Shown here one piece after another: positions 44,510 to 53,605 of a DNA stretch of 64,000 bases; within the stretch, counting starts at the first letter, position 1; each line of letters begins with the position of its first letter. This DNA comes from Verrucomicrobiaceae bacterium. Its GTDB lineage: Bacteria; Verrucomicrobiota; Verrucomicrobiia; Verrucomicrobiales; Verrucomicrobiaceae. The notes beneath the pieces were generated by a model. That model saw only the letters and a list, made by a program, of their open reading frames with translations. It had not been told where the DNA came from and did no database searches. The stretch is from contig JADJPW010000001.1 in the NCBI GenBank assembly GCA_016713035.1, forward strand, positions 1,116,001 through 1,180,000, read 5' to 3'. The position numbers were made by a program, and so were the translations under genes.

Positions 44510-45430
44510 ATGGCCTCCAACCGTCTCCCCGATCAACGTGACCGTCTTTTCGCCCTCGCTGAGGATATGATCGACGGTCTCACCGCCCACGAAGCCACCA
44601 TCGGCATCAAACAAAACACCGGCACCGTGCTGCGCCCGGCACTGACTGCCGCCCGTAGTGCCGAAACCACCTTTGGCGAATGCCAGGTACTCAAAAAAGC
44701 CGCCAACGCGGCCCTCACCAGCGCCGATGCCTCTGGAAAAATCTTCCTCAACAACGCCCGCAAGCGCCTTTCCAAATTCTTTGGCGAATCCGCCAGCACC
44801 GAATGGGCCGCCGCAGGCTGGCCACCTGGCACCACCGCTGCGCCCGCTACCCAAGACCAGCGTTTTGACCTCATCGCCAGCCTGCGGGCCTACTTCACCA
44901 CGCACCCAGAGCACGCCAGCGCCGACATGGAGGTCACGGCGGCACTCGCCGATGCGGCGCATATTGCCATCAGCAATGCCCGCGCCGCCCTGGGCCAAAA
45001 AATCACCGAAAACGGTCAAGCCAAAGCCACCCGCGACAGCACCGAGCGGAATCTGCGCATCCGCATGAGCGGCCTCATCACCGAGCTCGCCACCCTGCTC
45101 AGCGATGAGGACCCACGCTGGCATGCCTTTGGCCTGAACCGCCCAGCGGATGCGGAGACGCCGGAGTCGCCCAGCTTCACCACTGCCGTGCCCGGCCCGA
45201 ACCATAGCCTGCTGGTGGACTGGGACGACAGCCTGCGTGCTGACCGCTGGCGTGTGTGGATCAAAGTCATCGGCGTGGATGCCGACTTCCGCGCCGTGCA
45301 AACCGTCACCGAAAGCGATGCCACGATCCCCGGCCTAACCGCCGGTGCCACAGTGGAGGTACGTGTGACCAGCGTGAACGAGGCAGGCGAGAGTAGCCCT
45401 GGTCCCGTCGCGAGCGCGGTGGTCGGCTAG
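44510..45430 (+). CDS. Helical protein with C-terminal fibronectin-III-like domain
   Basis: 306 residues from the ATG giving MASNRLPDQRDRLFALAEDM; the upstream ATG at 44426 adds no plausible sequence. Residues 1-205 are helical and Ala-rich (AARSAETTFGECQVLKKAAN, IFLNNARKRLSKFFGE). Residues about 215-306 have the pattern of an Fn3-type sandwich (HSLLVDWDDSLRADRWRVWI, SDATIPGLTAGATVEVRVTS, NEAGESSPG). No signal peptide is apparent. It is followed on the same strand by a collagen-like gene. The pair resembles structural proteins of fibres or of phage-derived tail systems, but no direct evidence supports either. Confidence 0.65.
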   Translation: MASNRLPDQRDRLFALAEDMIDGLTAHEATIGIKQNTGTVLRPALTAARSAETTFGECQVLKKAANAALTSADASGKIFLNNARKRLSKFFGESASTEWAAAGWPPGTTAAPATQDQRFDLIASLRAYFTTHPEHASADMEVTAALADAAHIAISNARAALGQKITENGQAKATRDSTERNLRIRMSGLITELATLLSDEDPRWHAFGLNRPADAETPESPSFTTAVPGPNHSLLVDWDDSLRADRWRVWIKVIGVDADFRAVQTVTESDATIPGLTAGATVEVRVTSVNEAGESSPGPVASAVVG

Positions 45431-45596
45431 CCCTCCGCAGGTGATCTTACTCGTCCTCCAACTCCTACTCCCGGAAGCGCGGGCCAAACTGTCGGGCGAA
45501 AGCCTGGAGACGCCCCTTCCGGGAGGAAGAGTAAGAGAAAGAGTCGGAGGAAGATTCAGAAACCAAGAACGAAGAACCACGAACCAAGAACACATC

Positions 45597-46190
45597 ATGC
45601 CCTACGACCCCAACTGGCCGCAAAACGGCCTCCTCATCGACGGCGATCGCTTTCGCGAGCAATTCGCCTCCCTCAAAACCCTCATCGACGCCATTCAAAG
45701 CGGCATCACCAGTGTGGAAGTGGACAGCGTCAGCACCTTACCACCGGGCAGCGCCGCCAGTGTCGGCATCAGTCTCAATGGCAGCGTGCTGCACTTCAGC
45801 TTCGGCCTGCCAGAGGGCCAACAAGGCCCCCAGGGCAGTAATGGCAACGATGGGGGCACTGGCCCCCAAGGCCCGCCCTTCGCCAGCGCAGTCGTCGATA
45901 ACGTCAACACGCTCGATCCCGGCCAAAACGCCACCGTCAGCGTCAGCTTCGACGGGTCGAACGTGCACTTCACCTTCGACATCCCACGCGGCAACGACGG
46001 CACCCAAGGCCCGCAAGGCAACCCCGGCGAAGTGACGCAAACCGACCTCAACAACGCCCAGCAAAACACCCTGAGCCAATGCAGCAACAACTCCAACAAC
46101 GTGACAACTCTGGACGCACCCATGGCTGATCCCGACATGGAGTCGCTGCGCAACGCCTACAATAATCTGGTGAACGCTCTGCGGCGGTAG
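45597..46190 (+). CDS. Collagen-like protein
   Basis: 197 residues. After an N-terminal MPYDPNWPQNGLLIDGDRFR and a helix, two similar modules each have a beta-type segment (SVEVDSVSTLPPGSAASVGI; SAVVDNVNTLDPGQNATVSV) ending in a short Gly-X-Y run (GQQGPQGSNGNDGGTGPQGP; GNDGTQGPQGNPG). The C-terminus is Asn/Gln-rich and helical. Short collagen-like runs flanked by such modules occur in bacterial and phage fibre proteins that trimerise. It follows the Fn3-like gene by 166 bp. Confidence 0.75.
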   Translation: MPYDPNWPQNGLLIDGDRFREQFASLKTLIDAIQSGITSVEVDSVSTLPPGSAASVGISLNGSVLHFSFGLPEGQQGPQGSNGNDGGTGPQGPPFASAVVDNVNTLDPGQNATVSVSFDGSNVHFTFDIPRGNDGTQGPQGNPGEVTQTDLNNAQQNTLSQCSNNSNNVTTLDAPMADPDMESLRNAYNNLVNALRR

Positions 46191-46298
46191 TGGGGCTTTG
46201 GTCGTATGCCTCACAGTGGATCAAATCAGATCAGTTTGTTTCACGAGGCCATCACCAAACCGGTCCTCGTTTCCTCCGTCGAGGAGTTTAAGGAAGAT

Positions 46299-47816
46299 TC
46301 ATTTTCCTTTTTTGGGCTCTTCGGGTGGGAGTAGGCTTTTTTGGCGGGCTTCCCATTCGGCGTAGCCTTTTTTGCTGCGGTTGCCGAGGTATTTGTAGGT
46401 GTCAAAAATGGCGGCGTTGCCGGTTTCGCGGGGGTCGTGCTCGGCTTTGAGCAAGGCATCGAGCTGGGCGCGGAGTTGGGCTTTTTTCGCGGCGTGGGCG
46501 GGGTTTGTGGCGAGGTTTTTGAGGCACTGCGGATCGGCCTGGATGTCGTAGAGTTCTTCTTCCGGCCGGTAGTTGAAGGCGAGATCGTAAAACTTGTCTT
46601 TGTGCTCGGTGATCCAGGTTTTGGTGGGGCCGTCGTCGCAGTTGCCGTAACCGGTTTCTGGATTGCAGGCGGGCCAGCGCTCGGGGTGGTAGTTGTGGCT
46701 GTAAAAGTAGTCCGTGGTGCGGATGGCGCGGACGGGATAGCCCCAATCGTTCGGTCTGCCGATGTCGTGGCGCTCTTTGCCAGCGAGCATGATTTTGCGA
46801 TCTTCGATGAAACCGCTTTTTTCACTGCGGAGGATGTTGGTGAGGCTCTTGCCGGTGATCTGCGGATGCATGGGCTGACCTGCGAGCTCTAGGTAGGTGG
46901 GGGCGAGGTCGCGGACGTTGATGAAGTCATCGACGACGCGGCCGGGCTTGATCCCCTTCCCCCAGCGCATGGCGAGGGGCAGATGGTAGCCGTCTTCATA
47001 GATCTGGCCTTTCACACGCGGGAATGGCATGCCGTGGTCGGAGGTGATGACGATGAGGGTGTCCTCTAGCTGGCCGCTTTTGCTGAGCACATCGAGCACG
47101 CGGCCGATCTGCGCATCTGCCCACTCGACCTCGATGGCGTAGTCGGCGAGGTCGCCACGCACGACTTCATTGTCCGGGAAGTAGCCAGGCACATCGACAT
47201 CGGCGAGTTTTTTGCCGAGGCGGACGCCACTGCCTGCTTCATAGGCACGATGCGGTTCTTTGAATCCGCACCAGAAACAAAACGGCTGGTCTTTGGCCTG
47301 CGTGGCGAGGAAGTCGGCAAAGTTCGCGGCGTAATCGGTGGGCTGGATGCCTTTGGCGGGCACTTGGAGCTTATGCATGTCAAAAGACGGGCCTGCGGGA
47401 TTCCGCGTGCGGCCTTCCAGCTCAAATTTTCCCGGTCCCCAGCCTTTTCCGGTCAAACCGACCAGGTAGCCGCCTTTTTCGAGCAGGTCGGGATAGACGG
47501 CGAATTTCGGCGGGAAGATGCCGCCATGACAGACGGCTTCTTCGAGCTGCCAGGAGTTCCTACCGGTCAAAATGGTGGCTCGGCATGGGCTGCACTTCGG
47601 GTTCGAGGTGAAGGCATTTTTGAAAAGCACGCCTTCACGGGCTACGCGGTCAAAATTCGGCGTTTTGACCCAATCACAGCCGTAGGCACCTGCGTGCTGC
47701 CAGCCCCAGTCGTCAAAGATGATGAAGAGGATGTTCGGACGCGGGGCCTTTTCCTGTGCCGGTAGCACCGTGGTGAGGAACGAGGTCAGGAGCAGCAGCA
47801 AAGCGGTCAATCTCAT
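46299..47816 (-). CDS. Secreted sulfatase (type I), enzyme 1
   Basis: 505 residues with signal peptide (MRLTALLLLLTSFLTTVLPA). The sulfatase signature is NPKCSPCRATILTGR, whose first Cys is the residue converted to formylglycine. Metal ligands appear in LFIIFDDWGW and IVITSDHGMPFPR. Type I sulfatases hydrolyse sulfate esters of polysaccharides or glycosaminoglycans and are exceptionally numerous in Verrucomicrobia and Planctomycetes. The substrate is unknown. The Cys-type site requires a formylglycine-generating enzyme, which is not in this window. It is divergent from sulfatase 2, with 70 bp between the starts, probably a shared promoter region. Confidence 0.92.
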   Translation of the reverse strand: MRLTALLLLLTSFLTTVLPAQEKAPRPNILFIIFDDWGWQHAGAYGCDWVKTPNFDRVAREGVLFKNAFTSNPKCSPCRATILTGRNSWQLEEAVCHGGIFPPKFAVYPDLLEKGGYLVGLTGKGWGPGKFELEGRTRNPAGPSFDMHKLQVPAKGIQPTDYAANFADFLATQAKDQPFCFWCGFKEPHRAYEAGSGVRLGKKLADVDVPGYFPDNEVVRGDLADYAIEVEWADAQIGRVLDVLSKSGQLEDTLIVITSDHGMPFPRVKGQIYEDGYHLPLAMRWGKGIKPGRVVDDFINVRDLAPTYLELAGQPMHPQITGKSLTNILRSEKSGFIEDRKIMLAGKERHDIGRPNDWGYPVRAIRTTDYFYSHNYHPERWPACNPETGYGNCDDGPTKTWITEHKDKFYDLAFNYRPEEELYDIQADPQCLKNLATNPAHAAKKAQLRAQLDALLKAEHDPRETGNAAIFDTYKYLGNRSKKGYAEWEARQKSLLPPEEPKKGK

Positions 47817-47886
47817 GGTGCGATGACAACGTGTGGCGTACAGCTCGTTATCAGGCGGTGCTGAAAAACTGCTGTTTATCCCTCCC

Positions 47887-49233
47887 ATGACTGTGCGCTC
47901 ACTTTTTATCGCCTTGGCGGCGCTGCTGCCGTTTTTGACCTCACATGCTGCGAGGCCGAATTTCCTGCTCATTTTGGCCGATGATCATGGCTACGGCGAT
48001 GTCTCTGCCTACCACGCATCGGATGTGCAGACGCCGAACATCGACCAGATCGGCAAGCAGGGCATGCTTTTCACCGCGATGCGGGCGAATTGCACGGTGT
48101 GCTCCCCTTCCCGTGCGGCGCTGCTGACGGGGCGCTACGCGGACCGTGTGGGTGTGCCGGGCGTGATCCGCACGCGGCCAGAGGACTCCTGGGGCTACTT
48201 CAAGCCGGGAGTGCCGACGCTGGCGGATGAGCTGCGAAAGGCGGGCTATCACACCGGCATCATCGGGAAGTGGCATCTGGGCCTAGAATCGCCCAACACG
48301 CCGAATGAGCGCGGCTTTGACCATTTTCACGGCTTTCTGGGTGACATGATGGACAGCTACACCACGCATCTGCGCCACGGGAATAACTACATGCGCCGCA
48401 ATGATGAAGTGATCGATCCGCAGGGCCATGCGACGGATCTTTTCACGGACTGGACCGCCGATTATCTGCGTGAGCGAGCGAAGACGAAGGAGCAGCCGTT
48501 TTTCCTCTACCTAGCCTACAATGCGCCGCACTTCCCCATCGAGCCACCCGCGGAATGGCTGGCAAAAGTGAAAGCGCGTGCTCCACAGCTCGATGAGAAA
48601 CGTGCGATGAATGTGGCCCTGGTGGAGCATCTGGATGACCGCATCGGCAAGGTGCTAGCAGTGCTGAAGGAGACTGGGCTGGAGCAAAACACGGTCGTTG
48701 TCTTCAGCGCGGATAATGGTGGCTCGCTACCCCATGCGCAGAACAATGATCCCTGGCGTGGCGGCAAGCAGGATCATTACGACGGAGGTCTGCGTGTGCC
48801 CTTTTTGCTGCGCTGGCTAGCGCAGATTCAGCCTGGCAGCCACAGCGATTACCAGGGGCTGAACTTTGATCTGTTCCCGACTTTCCTCGAGCTCGCAGGA
48901 GCGAAAATCTCGCCAGAAGTCGATGCGGTGAGTCTGGTGCCGATCCTACGCGGCGGCAGCATCCGCTCACCGCGTGATCTGTACTTCGTGCGTCGCGAAG
49001 GTGGCAAGCAATACGGCGGCAAAGACTACCAAGCGCTGATCCGTGGTGAGTGGAAGCTGATGCAAAACGATCCATTCAGCCCCCTGGAGCTCTACCATCT
49101 GAAGAACGACCCCCAGGAGAAAACCAACATGGCAACGAAGGCGCCGAAAGTCTTCAACGAGCTCTCCACCGCGCTACGCCAGCACATTCAACGCGGTGGT
49201 GCTACTCCGTGGCAGCGCCCAGCGACACATTGA
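47887..49233 (+). CDS. Secreted sulfatase (type I), enzyme 2
   Basis: 448 residues with signal peptide (MTVRSLFIALAALLPFLTSH). The signature is NCTVCSPSRAALLTGRYADR, a canonical CxPSR, with IIGKWHLGL (active-site Lys-His) and VFSADNGGSLPH (metal-binding Asp-Asn). Compared with sulfatase 1 it follows the arylsulfatase/N-acetylgalactosamine-sulfatase pattern more closely. It is followed by an FAD-dependent oxidoreductase gene 21 bp later on the same strand, so the two are probably cotranscribed and may act on the same sulfated glycan. Confidence 0.93.
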   Translation: MTVRSLFIALAALLPFLTSHAARPNFLLILADDHGYGDVSAYHASDVQTPNIDQIGKQGMLFTAMRANCTVCSPSRAALLTGRYADRVGVPGVIRTRPEDSWGYFKPGVPTLADELRKAGYHTGIIGKWHLGLESPNTPNERGFDHFHGFLGDMMDSYTTHLRHGNNYMRRNDEVIDPQGHATDLFTDWTADYLRERAKTKEQPFFLYLAYNAPHFPIEPPAEWLAKVKARAPQLDEKRAMNVALVEHLDDRIGKVLAVLKETGLEQNTVVVFSADNGGSLPHAQNNDPWRGGKQDHYDGGLRVPFLLRWLAQIQPGSHSDYQGLNFDLFPTFLELAGAKISPEVDAVSLVPILRGGSIRSPRDLYFVRREGGKQYGGKDYQALIRGEWKLMQNDPFSPLELYHLKNDPQEKTNMATKAPKVFNELSTALRQHIQRGGATPWQRPATH

Positions 49234-49254
49234 TTCACCACACAGCTCCTCATC

Positions 49255-50958
49255 ATGCGCAGAACACTCCTATTCATCCTCCTCACGCTCCAAGCTCCTG
49301 CTGCTCAGGTGCATGAGGCGGAGGTATGCATCTATGGCGGCACGAGCGGCGGTGTCGCGGCGGCGGTGCAAGTCGCTCGCATGGGGAAAAGCGTCATCTT
49401 AGCAGAGCCAGGGCAGCATCTCGGTGGCATGACCAGCGGTGGACTCAGCGCGGTGGACATCGGAGATCCACGCAGCGTCGGCGGCATCGCACGGGAGTAT
49501 TTCACACGGCTAGTGGGCAAGTATGGCAAGAAACTAGCCTGGGATCAGCCCTTCATCAGCAATGGTGGCCCTGCTACGGGCGGTGCCTATGCCATCGAGC
49601 CGCATCTGGCCGAAAGGGTGTTCGAGGAGATGGTGAAGGAAGCCGGTATCCGCGTGCTGCGCGGTGCCCGCCTAGCGGAGGTGAGTCGTGAGGCCGCACG
49701 CATCACTTCGCTGACGCTGGAGAATGGCGATACGATCCAGGCGAAGATGTTCATCGACACCACTTATGAAGGCGATCTGATGGCGAAGGCCGGAGTGAGC
49801 TTCACCCTGATGCGTGAGGGCAATGCGAAGTATGGTGAATCGCTCAATGGCATCCAGTATGACGCGAAGTATCAGCCCCGCTCCGGCCACCTGATGCCAG
49901 GAGCGAATGGACGCGTCACGGGTGGCCAAGGCGTGTGGGACCGGGATTTCCCGCTCGATCCGTATGTCGTCCTGGGATGCCCAGACAGCGGCACCCTGCC
50001 CCTGGTGGAGATGGATGATGTGGGGAAGCCCGGTGAGCCAGCTCCCGGCGTGCAGGCCTATTGCTACCGCCTCTGTCTCACCACCGATCCGGCGAATCGC
50101 CTACCGATCACGCCACCCGCAGACTATGATGCAAAGCGCTACGAAATCGTCGCACGCTTCATCGAGGCCTGTGTGCAAAATGGTGATGACATGGATCTGC
50201 GCTGGTTTTCCAAGCATGATCCGCTGCCCAATGAGAAGTGGGACTTCAACACGGCCACCTTTGGCGGCAATCTACCCGGTGCTAGCCATGCCTGGCCCTC
50301 GGCGAGCCATGCGCAGCGTGAAAAAATCGCCCAGGCACATGAGGGCTACCACCGTGGCCTGCTGCACTTCCTCGCCACGGATAAGCGAGTGCCAGAGAAA
50401 GTCCGCCGCGAGATGCAGCGCTTCGGTTTGCCGAAGGATGAATTCCGCGACACGGGCGGCTGGCCACACCAGCTCTACATCCGTGAGGCACGCCGCATGG
50501 TGAGTGATCTGGTGCTCACGGAGCATCACACCTTTGGCAAGCAGGTGGCGGATAAGTCTGTGGGCCTGGGCAGTTACGGCACGGATGTGCATGAGATACG
50601 CCGCATCGTCAAAAATGGCGTCGTCATCCGGGAGGGGAAGCTGGCGGGTGGGCGCGGTGGTTTCGGTCCCTATCAGATCGGTTATGCGGCGATCGTGCCG
50701 AAAGCCTCTGAGTGCGGGAATTTGTTCGTCACCTTCGCTCTGAGTGCCAGTCACAGTGCTTTTGCCAGTATCCGCATGGAGCCCGTGCTGATGATCACCA
50801 GCCAGAGTGCCGCCACAGCAGCATGCCTCGCCATCGACGAGCAAGTGCCGGTGCAGCAGGTCGATTACGACGAGCTGCGTCAGCACCTGATCAAGAGTGG
50901 CCAAGTCCTGGAATGGAAGAAGCGGCCTACAGAGCCAGCGGCTGATCTTCACCGATGA
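49255..50958 (+). CDS. FAD-dependent oxidoreductase (FAD_oxidored family), exported
   Basis: 567 residues. The N-terminus MRRTLLFILLTLQAPAAQVH looks like a signal peptide, followed by the dinucleotide fold AEVCIYGGTSGGVAAAVQVA, ILAEPGQHLGGMTSGGLSAV, and later MFIDTTYEGDLMAKAGVSF and FVTFALSASHSAFASIRMEP. This family is frequent in Planctomycetes and Verrucomicrobia, where it is often encoded with sulfatases and glycosidases. The substrate is unknown; oxidation of a sugar hydroxyl is a reasonable guess. Its 3' end overlaps that of the convergent murC-murB gene by 32 bp. Confidence 0.85.
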   Translation: MRRTLLFILLTLQAPAAQVHEAEVCIYGGTSGGVAAAVQVARMGKSVILAEPGQHLGGMTSGGLSAVDIGDPRSVGGIAREYFTRLVGKYGKKLAWDQPFISNGGPATGGAYAIEPHLAERVFEEMVKEAGIRVLRGARLAEVSREAARITSLTLENGDTIQAKMFIDTTYEGDLMAKAGVSFTLMREGNAKYGESLNGIQYDAKYQPRSGHLMPGANGRVTGGQGVWDRDFPLDPYVVLGCPDSGTLPLVEMDDVGKPGEPAPGVQAYCYRLCLTTDPANRLPITPPADYDAKRYEIVARFIEACVQNGDDMDLRWFSKHDPLPNEKWDFNTATFGGNLPGASHAWPSASHAQREKIAQAHEGYHRGLLHFLATDKRVPEKVRREMQRFGLPKDEFRDTGGWPHQLYIREARRMVSDLVLTEHHTFGKQVADKSVGLGSYGTDVHEIRRIVKNGVVIREGKLAGGRGGFGPYQIGYAAIVPKASECGNLFVTFALSASHSAFASIRMEPVLMITSQSAATAACLAIDEQVPVQQVDYDELRQHLIKSGQVLEWKKRPTEPAADLHR

Positions 50959-53236
50959 CCTTCACTTCGAGATCGAGTGTGACGCCACGCTCCTCGAGGG
51001 CTTTCTCTTTGATCTGAGCGATCAGATCGAGCACTTGGCGAGCTGTGGCACCACCTTCATTGACGATGAAGTTGCCATGCACGGGCGAAACGACTGCCTG
51101 GCCGACACGGGTGCCTTTGAGGCCGAGTTCATCGACGAGCTTGCCTGCGCCGCAGAGCTCTGGGTTTTTGAAAATGCAGCCAGCGCTGGCTCCGATGGGC
51201 TGGGAGGTGCGGCGCTTCACGCGGCTAGCCTCCAAACCGGCATCGATCTGCGTCTGCGGCGCGGCTTTGCCCTCCAACACGGCTCCGACGATGTAGCGGT
51301 CCTCAAACTCCGGCACGCTGCGGTAGTGATGCTGGATTTCCGCGAGCGGCTTCGCCTGAATGCTGCCATCTGCGGCGATGAAGCGTACGCTGACGACGTG
51401 ATCGAACACCTCTGCACCCATCGCTCCCGCATTCATGCGCAAAGCACCACCGAGATTCCCTGGGACCCCCTCCATCCACTCTAGGCCGCCGATACCGGCA
51501 TTCCGCGCGGCGCTGGCGATCTTCTTCAAGCGAGCTCCGACACCGACGATGAGGCGCATGCCTTCCGCTTTGACTTCCTCGAACTCGCCTTTGCTCGGAT
51601 GAATGACGGCTCCGCGGATGCCGCCATCTTTGACGAGCAGATTCGAGCCGCGACCGATGACCCGAATCGGCACGGAGGTGGCGCGGAGGTGCTTCACCAC
51701 CTCTGCAAAGGCCGCGACGGTGTGCGGCTCGATCCAATACTGCGCAGGGCCACCGATGAGGAAGGTGGTGTGCCGATTCATCGGCTCATAGAGCCTGGCA
51801 GCACCGCCACCATGCGCATCGAGGATGGAGCAGAGTTTTTCGAGCACGGGGAGATCGCGGGCGATGCAGCGGCCGACTTCATGGACGTTCCCTGCACCGA
51901 GAGTGATGAGTAGATCGCCGGGACGCAGTGCATTGCCCACCTTATCGCGTGCGATGGGCATGGTGGGCGTGCTGCCGGTCTTGGTGTGGTCATTTTGCAG
52001 CCGCACTTCTTCGAGGATGGTTTCACCGCTCACGCCGGGCAGTGGCTTTTCACTGGCGGGATAGACATCGGTGACAAAAAGCTCGTCCACATCGCCGAAG
52101 CTGGCTCCGAACTCCTTTTTGAGCAATTGCGTGCGGCTGAAGCGATGCGGCTGAAAGAGACAGACGATGCGTTTGGCCTGCAATCCCTTCGCAGTGGCCA
52201 GTGTGGCGGCGATTTCACTCGGATGATGGCCGTAGTCGTCCACCACGGTGAAGCGCTCACTGCTGTGACGGATTTCGAAACGGCGCTTGGCTCCACGGAA
52301 GGAGCGCAAAGCATGCTGGATGGCCTCAAACGTCACTCCGCTCTTCGTCGCGAGTGCGATGGCGGCGAGAGCGTTGCTGACATTGTGCTTACCGGGGATG
52401 CCCAGCGTCGCGGTGCCGAGAAGTTGGCCTTTTTGATACACTTCGAACTCTGAGTGATCTGGCCGCATGCTGAGGATATTCGCAGAAAAGTCGTGCTCAC
52501 GGCTCCAGCCGTAACTGACGCTCTGGGAGCCCGCGCAGACCTCGCTCGCGACGGGGTCTTCAGCACAGTAAACCCAGTGTCCCGGTGTTTGACTGAGTAC
52601 TTGGCGGAAGACGGCCTTGATTGCCTCGATGCCATCATAGAAGTCGAGATGCTCGGGCTCGATATTAAGCACGATGGCGTGCTGAGGGTGGAAATGAACG
52701 AGCGTGCCATCACTCTCATCCCCCTCAGCCACAAACAGCTCTCCCTCGGTATCCCAATGCGCATTCGAGCCGAGGATGGGAATCTCCGCACCCACGTAGT
52801 GACTGGGCTTGAGGCCGCCTTGGCGCAAAACATGGGCGGTGAGCGCAGAAGTCGTCGTTTTGCCATGCGTGCCACACACGATGACGCCTTTTTTGTTCGC
52901 CATGACAGCCGCGAGCGCCTCTGCACGGCGAATGAGCGGGATGCCCTGCTTGTAAGCGGCTTCGTAGGCGATATTGCCCGGCTTGATGGCGCTGGAGTAG
53001 ATGACCATGTCACAGTCCTCGACCTCCTTCTCCGTGTGACCGTGGAAGAACTGGAGCCCGAGCTTTTCGAGCCGCTCCGTTTCGAGCGTGGTGGCCTTGT
53101 CCGAGCCACTGACCTTATGCCCCAGGCCGAGTAGCAGCAGTGCTAGACCGCTCATGCCACTGCCTGCCACGCCGATAAGGTCGATGCGCATGGGATGACG
53201 GTGTTCTTTGAGGAGGCTGAGTACGGCGTGAGTCAT
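50927..53236 (-). CDS. murC-murB: Fused UDP-N-acetylmuramate-L-alanine ligase / UDP-N-acetylenolpyruvoylglucosamine reductase
   Basis: 769 residues from the ATG giving MTHAVLSLLKEHRHPMRIDL. Residues about 15-465 are MurC: GVAGSGMSGLALLLLGLGHK, ATP-binding VCGTHGKTTTSALTAHVL, EGDESDGTLVHF, and DDYGHHPSEIAATL. Residues about 475-769 are MurB: VIGRGSNLLVKDGGIRGAVI (FAD), EGVPGNLGGALRMNAGAMGA, and SAGCIFKNP followed by SPVHGNFIVN. Together they make UDP-MurNAc from its enolpyruvyl precursor and add L-Ala, consecutive cytoplasmic steps of peptidoglycan synthesis. At the place where many MurBs have the proton-donating Ser (GS.FKNP) this protein has Cys. Confidence 0.95.
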   Translation of the reverse strand: MTHAVLSLLKEHRHPMRIDLIGVAGSGMSGLALLLLGLGHKVSGSDKATTLETERLEKLGLQFFHGHTEKEVEDCDMVIYSSAIKPGNIAYEAAYKQGIPLIRRAEALAAVMANKKGVIVCGTHGKTTTSALTAHVLRQGGLKPSHYVGAEIPILGSNAHWDTEGELFVAEGDESDGTLVHFHPQHAIVLNIEPEHLDFYDGIEAIKAVFRQVLSQTPGHWVYCAEDPVASEVCAGSQSVSYGWSREHDFSANILSMRPDHSEFEVYQKGQLLGTATLGIPGKHNVSNALAAIALATKSGVTFEAIQHALRSFRGAKRRFEIRHSSERFTVVDDYGHHPSEIAATLATAKGLQAKRIVCLFQPHRFSRTQLLKKEFGASFGDVDELFVTDVYPASEKPLPGVSGETILEEVRLQNDHTKTGSTPTMPIARDKVGNALRPGDLLITLGAGNVHEVGRCIARDLPVLEKLCSILDAHGGGAARLYEPMNRHTTFLIGGPAQYWIEPHTVAAFAEVVKHLRATSVPIRVIGRGSNLLVKDGGIRGAVIHPSKGEFEEVKAEGMRLIVGVGARLKKIASAARNAGIGGLEWMEGVPGNLGGALRMNAGAMGAEVFDHVVSVRFIAADGSIQAKPLAEIQHHYRSVPEFEDRYIVGAVLEGKAAPQTQIDAGLEASRVKRRTSQPIGASAGCIFKNPELCGAGKLVDELGLKGTRVGQAVVSPVHGNFIVNEGGATARQVLDLIAQIKEKALEERGVTLDLEVKVIGEDQPLAL

Positions 53237-53374
53237 AAAGGAGGCCGCCGATGGTAGATAGGACATAGGACAGGGCAAGGAGTCCCGCAGGAATGTGACG
53301 GCTCCTATCCTGAGCCTATCAAAATCGCGATTTGCTCATGATTTATGCTGCCGCATCGCTATGCATCCGGCCCC

Positions 53375-53602
53375 ATGGAACGACTTCGACTTCTCCTCCA
53401 GCAACGGCTCGATTTGATCGCGGATCACGCGTTCAGGGACCGTGATGCAGCGGCGCATCTAGCGGCGCTGGGGCAGGTCTCGCAGGAAATCACGGCGGAG
53501 CATGCTGCACGGCGTGCGGAGCTGCCTCCACGGCTGAACCATTATCTCACGCAGGCGAGTTTTTCGAAGGCGCTGGAGTTTATCCAGCAAGGGGCGGCCT
53601 GA
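53375..53602 (+). CDS. Small helical protein of unknown function
   Basis: 75 residues from the ATG giving MERLRLLLQQRLDLIADHAF. Entirely helical by composition, Arg- and Leu-rich, with LAALGQVSQEITAEHAARRA and LNHYLTQASFSKALEFIQQG. There are no cysteines and no signal peptide. It lies between the divergent start of murC-murB and the convergent end of gatA, and fills the space well, which supports its being real. I do not know the family. Confidence 0.5.
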   Translation: MERLRLLLQQRLDLIADHAFRDRDAAAHLAALGQVSQEITAEHAARRAELPPRLNHYLTQASFSKALEFIQQGAA

Positions 53603-53605
53603 GCC

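Noticed and set aside
44282..45301. 339-residue minus-strand open frame opposite the Fn3-like gene
   Set aside because: Gly/Val-rich shadow frame caused by GC-rich codon positions. The plus-strand frame has domain structure and a matching neighbour.
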